NCBI GenBank assembly: GCA_011799875.1
Contig: CM022299.1
Location: forward strand, 335,156,409 to 335,220,408
Direction: 5' to 3'
Length of the DNA: 64,000 bases
Source: Thinopyrum elongatum
Taxonomy: Eukaryota; Streptophyta; Magnoliopsida; Poales; Poaceae
Shown: one piece after another, positions 60,301-64,000 of the stretch
How positions within the stretch are numbered: position 1 is the stretch's first letter
Layout of the letters: each line of letters opens with the position of its first letter
Made by a program: the position numbers and the translations under genes
Notes under the pieces: model-generated
What the model was told of the DNA's origin: nothing
What the model saw: only the letters and a program-made list of their open reading frames with translations
Database searches by the model: none

Positions 60301-60780
60301 TCTTATTGCATCTTTGTGATCCTTTGATATTGATAATAGTAATGTCTAGCGAAACTCATGTATACCTGGCTTCGGCAAGAACATAGTTGGAATCTGTTGC
60401 TACCTTGTTGACAATAACAGGAAACTACTTGATTCATACGGCCAAACTTGTTTTTGCTTCCAGCACTGTGCAATGTATCAATCCTGCGTGCATATGTTGC
60501 TATCTTCCTCTTCTGCACATATGTAATGTACTAATCCATTTATGCTGACTCTGCACATCTTGAAAATTTTAGAGCATGGAAAAGTGCTAGATGAGTTCTT
60601 TCTCTCCACTGCTGGTAATGTGATTGATCAACCGTATAGACCGTAAAAAGTTGAAATTGCTTCCTTTTGCTAAATATACTTTTCAAACATGTTATTGCAG
60701 GCAAGTTCCAGACAGAGATTGGCAAGAGCTGGGCTGCTGAAGTGAATTCAAGGAGAACCAATGGATGTGGACAGAACTAG
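57379..60780 (+). CDS. HD-domain 5'-deoxynucleotidase, HDDC2/YfbR family (257 aa, 8 exons)
   Basis: Exons: 57379-57639, 59060-59184, 59306-59343, 59479-59589, 59678-59757, 60104-60140, 60573-60614 and 60701-60780. The introns are GT..AG and the total is 774 bases. The family removes phosphate from deoxynucleoside 5'-monophosphates using a metal held by an HD motif. The metal ligands are visible: H108 in [11 protein letters not shown]137-D138 in IVHDIAEAIVGD, and D204 in KDFDKVEM. Exon 1 encodes 87 residues rich in Arg, Ala, Ser and Pro and nearly free of acidic residues, which suggests a plastid or mitochondrial transit peptide. The start at 57379 gives that peptide; an in-frame ATG at 57211 would add 56 residues. 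Intron 1 (1420 bp) holds two repeat elements. Confidence 0.92.
58010..58237. mobile_element. Tourist-like MITE in intron 1 of the HD-domain gene
   Basis: GGGTGTGTTTGGT at the left and ACCAAACACACCC at the right are inverted repeats 228 bp apart. The 3-bp flanks are TAT and TAA, so the TSD is imperfect. Inside, a segment of about 33 bp (GGTGTTTGGTAGAGTGTATG and following) is directly repeated at 58011 and 58076, and GAGCATGCATGAAGAG occurs three times at 58139-58198. Confidence 0.65.
58265..58995. mobile_element. Candidate degenerate DNA element in intron 1 of the HD-domain gene
   Basis: CCTCCAACAGATCCCCTA near 58267-58284 and its inverted counterpart TAGGGATCTGCTGGAGATGG near 58977-58996 form imperfect terminal repeats of the form common in grass DNA elements. 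A GC-rich interior and a G13 run (58960-58973) lie between them. No TSD or coding sequence was found. Confidence 0.35.
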
Positions 60781-61088
60781 GGGTACTTGACGTTTGGTGC
60801 TCGATACAGCCTCTATGAAATTTTCATGATGGGGTGGTGTGGCGAATCTCAGACTCCAGATTCAAGCCCACTTCGAGGCAAACATAACCAATTTGCCTCA
60901 GCTATCAGGTGTTGGTAAGGAATAACGGAATGGCATTGACGAAAACTCGGGGATCTAAATTTGGTTAAGAGCTCAGTGGGCTGAATATGCACTGAGACTA
61001 GTAGTATGTAGTGTACTAAGCAGTTTTTATGTATGCTGTTGGTTAGGAACTTAGATCCAGGGAACACGTTGTTTTTGTTGAGTCAGGA

Positions 61089-61094
61089 AATAAA
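61089..61094 (+). terminator. Poly(A) signal of the HD-domain gene
   Basis: AATAAA is 309 bases after the stop codon in an AT-rich 3' region. Confidence 0.5.
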
Positions 61095-61429
61095 AAGGCT
61101 GGGGCCATTCTCGACTGCCACCTTCCTTCGGTCGAAGTTGATCTCTCTTATTGCTCTGTGCCAATTAGTCATTTCACTCTAAACATTTTGTGTGACGGAT
61201 GCTTCTGATGAAAGTTATAGAGACAGGTGAAGGCACATATCCGGAGCCCAGACTAACCAATACAAGCTCATGAAAGGAATCATCATGATTTGCAGGAGAA
61301 GTGGGCAATTAGCGGTGAACCAAAGCTCATGAAAGTGAATCATCAGCGGTCACTTTGGTTGTCTAATTTACAGCAAATAAAAGAAATTCCAACTCAAAAA
61401 TGAATGATTTTGCCTAAAAGCTCGCACAA

Positions 61430-61652
61430 ACGAAGTCGTCACAGATGCCTTCGTAGTCGACGAGAACGTCTTCCACTGAACGCACATCACCGGAAGGACC
61501 GGAACTGGAATAAATCCAGAAAAAAGCAAGCACCAATGCAATGGAACTGGAATAAATCCAGAAAAAAGCCAGCACCAATGCAAGTCTAGGACTTGAACTC
61601 TAGTAGGAAGGGAAACCACTGTCCTCCTAATCATCCAACCACAGATTGGTTC
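61430..61652 (-). mobile_element. Au-like SINE, 3'-truncated, with internal tandem duplication
   Basis: On the - strand from 61652 a tRNA-like head shows an A-box-type region (TGGTTGGATGATTAGG, 61626-61641) and a B box GAGTTCAAGTCC (61589-61600). The body continues through GGATTTATTCCAG, a GTTCAGTGGAAGACG stretch and CTACGAAGGCATCTG. This order matches the Au SINE of Triticeae as I remember it. The usual 3' end with its T stretch is missing. Confidence 0.65.
61501..61584. repeat. 42-bp tandem duplication inside the SINE
   Basis: Units 61501-61542 and 61543-61584 differ at two positions. Such a duplication is not part of the SINE consensus as remembered, so it arose at this copy or in its immediate source. 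Confidence 0.85.
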
Positions 61653-61747
61653 ACGTGCATAGTGTATTTGAATACTATTGGTTCCACAAGAGATGAATTA
61701 CACAACATTACATCACTTCCGCTTTTCACTTCATGGCAAACAGATTA

Positions 61748-61942
61748 GGCCTTGTACAATGCTAGGTGCTTAGGGAGGTGTTTAAAAAAATAAACCGGGT
61801 TTTCCTAAAGCAGCAGCGCCTATTTCTACAGAAGAGACGCCTAATTAAGCATCTACACTGTACAAATAAGCACCGGTGCTTAAGGAAAGCCTGATTTGTT
61901 TCTCCAAGCACCTCCCCTAAGCACCTTGCATTGTACAAGGCC
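61748..61942. mobile_element. Tourist-like MITE with long TIRs, TSD TTA
   Basis: The ends GGCCTTGTACAATGCTAGGT and its inverted partner (..GCATTGTACAAGGCC) extend to about 33 bp of near-complementary sequence. TTA is duplicated at 61745-61747 and 61943-61945, the signature of PIF/Harbinger transposition. At 195 bp it has no coding capacity and its transcript would fold into a hairpin. Confidence 0.85.
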
Positions 61943-62169
61943 TTATAGTCTCTAAGATCTTAACTAAGTTCTACAATCACGGGGTAAGTTACAAGAGTTA
62001 CTACTCATCACTAGCTATCATCAGCTCGATATTGCCAAAAAGAAAAGACTAATAACAAGTCACTCACAAGCTGCACCTTTGCTAAGAAAAAGATATCTCT
62101 TGGGTTAACTGTGAAACGTCACCAAAAACATTTATATTCCTTTACATGACTACCGGCACCATATCCATC

Positions 62170-62559
62170 CTACCTGAACCACCATCTCATGCCGGCGTTT
62201 ATCGGGTCATGAAGAAAAGGGGTGTAACTGCTGATGTAGGGGTTAGCTGTCCGGCCAATCTTTAGCCAGATAGCTCTGTGGTAGCCAGCAGTGAAAGGAG
62301 AATGATACATTAGCTTCAACAACTGCAATTTCCGGATAACCAGAGTGAGATATGAATTCACCAAGACAATGTATTCTGTTAATATAGTAATAAGTTCATC
62401 TATAATCTGAATTACAGGTGAAATATCATGCAACTTCCTCTTTTGTCCTTCAACGAAACAAAATGTTACTTGGGCTAAGCAGATGAGTACTAATACTGCC
62501 TTCATGAAATGTTCTAAAATGTAGCTCATGGTACCAAGGTTATTGAGACCAAAAGACAT
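62170..62559 (-). CDS. Hypothetical reading frame, 129 aa
   Basis: An open frame on the - strand with a hydrophobic segment (AVLVLICLAQVTFCFV, about residues 20-35) and a second one near IIDELITILTEYIVLV, ending INAGMRWWFR. No family is recognised. The DNA is AT-rich and not obviously repetitive. It might be a terminal exon of a gene on the - strand or chance. Confidence 0.25.
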   Translation of the reverse strand: MSFGLNNLGTMSYILEHFMKAVLVLICLAQVTFCFVEGQKRKLHDISPVIQIIDELITILTEYIVLVNSYLTLVIRKLQLLKLMYHSPFTAGYHRAIWLKIGRTANPYISSYTPFLHDPINAGMRWWFR

Positions 62560-63197
62560 TGTCCGGCTCTATTAACATGCAAGGTCTCGCAGCCTAAGAT
62601 GTTGGGGTTACCACTTCCCAGGTTTAAAATTCACTAACCAAAAGCAGTTACGTGCTATACTGCTATTGTCGGGCATACAATCCTGACTATACAATCAATC
62701 TAACTGAGTTTTAAACAGATTAACAGAAGCAACACCCATTGCCTAGGTCCTTCTCTAAAAGGAAGCGGCAGTGTTTAGTCAAGTTGGTGGCTTGGCGCAG
62801 CCATTGTAGAAATTTCTTAGCTGGTCTCTTTAGATTAATGGAAGATATTAATTCTGGACTATTTCCCATATATTTGTCATGTGTGTACCCTTACATGGGC
62901 TTCAGCAAGCCCCATGCTCCAGAAGGATGGGCGGCAAGAGAGATGCCTTAGAGGCTTAGACAGCTGATAGAGCCCAGTTATTTCCTTTCTCAACTAAGAA
63001 GTTGGTAAAGTAATTTCCTATTGTTAGAGCATGTCCAACCCGAATGGGCTCATTTGGCCCGTCCGCGGACCTTTGAACCCTCAATTGTCCACCCGCGCAG
63101 CCGTGCCCCTCAAATTGTCCGGATGCATGCATATGATTGGTGGGGATGGAGAGAGAAAGAAAAAAGAAAGAATAAAGAAACATAAAAGGTGGTCCAG

Positions 63198-63473
63198 TGT
63201 GACATCCTGGCTTAATAAGAATGATAGACTACTTATATCAACAAGGTGCACCTTCTTTTCCGGGAGCCCATCCGAAAGGAATCTCAAAGTTAAGCGTGCT
63301 TGACTTGGAGCAATTTGAGGATGAATGACCGACCAGGAAGTTGATCCCTGGTGTGCATAAGTGAGGATAATGTGCGCAGGAAAGACTAGTGTTGGTCTGT
63401 GAGGCCAGTCTAGATCCTAGGTGGTAGCGAGGCAGAACGGACAGGAACCGGTGGGTTTGGCCGGGGCGTTACA
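63198..63473 (+). mobile_element. Cassandra-type solo LTR (276 bp), TSD TCCAG
   Basis: The segment runs from TGTGACATCC to GGGCGTTACA and is flanked by a perfect 5-bp duplication TCCAG at 63193-63197 and 63474-63478. It contains a 5S rRNA-like stretch, the defining mark of the Cassandra TRIM family. No PBS, PPT or second LTR is present, so it is a solo LTR left after recombination between two LTRs. It lies inside a Harbinger-like element, so it arrived later than that element. Confidence 0.85.
63235..63358 (+). other. 5S rRNA-like segment within the Cassandra-type LTR
   Basis: AAGTTAAGCGTGCTT at 63287-63301 equals the conserved box A region of plant 5S rDNA, and GGATGAATGACC at 63319-63330 corresponds to box C. 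Between and around them the match to 5S RNA is partial. It is a transposon-borne polymerase III promoter-like segment and not a ribosomal gene. Confidence 0.8.
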
Positions 63474-63696
63474 TCCAGGGTGGGCCGCATCCGATGTGGC
63501 GGACTACGCGGACACGCCCGGACACCCTCGTATCCTCCCAATACATGGGCTGAGGTTGAGGGTTCGCAGACAGCCCTGACATATGAGGACGATTTGAGGT
63601 GTCCGATTGGGTGGCGTTTTTCCTTCTCTCTCCTGTCTGGGCTGTCCGACCGGACATATAGGGACAACATGGGGGGTCCGGTTGGAGATGCTCTTA

Positions 63697-64000
63697 GGAT
63701 TCCGTATCAGCTTCCCCTCCCCTATATTAAAGGAGTTTGTGGACATCCCTACGTAATAGGACTTGGCCATGAGGAACAACCAAACAAGAAATAAACCAGT
63801 CTAATCCCAATTATCCTTCCTTGAGTCCTTCTTCCCCTGAGGCCCGACTGCCGACAAGGTACCATCCCCCCTCCTGCGGTCCAGGCCAGTATCCCACCGC
63901 AATTATACCAGTATAGGTGATATGCAGGTCAATACAAACACATTACAAAAGTAAGTGTGATAAATGTTTAATGTGTTGTAGAATTCAGTGAGCGCTTACT
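63697..64000. other. No feature recognised
   Basis: The last 300 bases have no gene, repeat or inverted termini that I can support. Confidence 0.5.

Larger units (their letters stand above)
63027..63693. mobile_element. PIF/Harbinger-like element, TSD TTA, hosting a solo LTR
   Basis: The left end GAGCATGTCCAACC and right end GGTTGGAGATGCTC are inverted repeats with one mismatch in 14. TTA is duplicated at 63024-63026 and 63694-63696. Without the nested solo LTR and one copy of its target duplication the element would be about 386 bp. No transposase is present, so it is non-autonomous. Confidence 0.8.

Noticed and set aside
61589..61641. A tRNA gene on the - strand
   Set aside because: A- and B-box-like motifs are present, but no cloverleaf can be drawn with paired acceptor arms. 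The context is a SINE.
63235..63358. A genuine 5S rRNA gene
   Set aside because: The match is partial and lies within an LTR with its own target duplication; no tandem 5S array is present.
1..64000. CRISPR arrays, phage or bacterial operons, tRNA clusters
   Set aside because: No regularly spaced identical repeats with unique spacers, no bacterial ribosome binding sites or operons, and intron-bearing plant genes throughout the non-repeat part.

Overview
This is nuclear DNA of a grass, most probably a Triticeae genome (wheat, Aegilops, barley group). The evidence is nested Gypsy LTR retrotransposons, Tourist-type MITEs, an Au-like SINE, a 5S-bearing Cassandra-type LTR, and intron-containing plant genes with GT..AG junctions. 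No bacterial gene, CRISPR array, tRNA or rRNA gene was found.

Positions 1-49472 are one retrotransposon nest. The outer element is a Tat-lineage Gypsy on the + strand. Its decayed integrase is at 1-1179, an antisense 'putative gypsy type transposon' gene lies on the - strand, and its 3' LTR is at 48984-49472. Three younger LTR retrotransposons are inserted into its 3' half. Element A (2376-8560, - strand, TSD CGGAC) and element B (9081-16530, - strand, TSD ATCAT) are non-autonomous: they have LTRs, PBS and PPT but carry no gag-pol, only a gene of unknown function. Element C (17068-47167, + strand, TSD GCACC) is a chromodomain-bearing Gypsy (Tekay/Del type) with 4.2 kb LTRs and a gag-pol broken by two nonsense codons.

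The inside of C is misassembled or rearranged. About 23333-36294 is an indel-riddled second copy of 10867-21277 plus the C leader and gag. It is flanked by partial pol copies and followed by a 537-base run of N. The real C element is probably about 15 kb rather than 30 kb.

Positions 49473-64000 are a gene island with two intact genes on the + strand. The first is a six-exon Raf-like protein kinase of the Arabidopsis ATMRK1 type (50996-54580, 385 aa). The second is an eight-exon HD-domain 5'-deoxynucleotidase of the HDDC2/YfbR family (57379-60780, 257 aa, possible organelle transit peptide). Between them is a degenerate TIR-bounded segment holding a B3-domain pseudogene. Downstream are an Au-like SINE with an internal tandem duplication, a Tourist MITE with TTA TSD, and a second TTA-flanked Harbinger-like element that itself carries a Cassandra-type solo LTR with a 5S rRNA-like segment and TSD TCCAG.

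The two genes show no sign of working together. The left part is transposon biology, with insertions piled into the antisense gene of one old Tat element. No convincing new cellular system was found. The least explained items are the conserved gene of elements A and B, the internally repeated PPT motif in both, and the short conserved peptide and spaced repeats in the C LTR.
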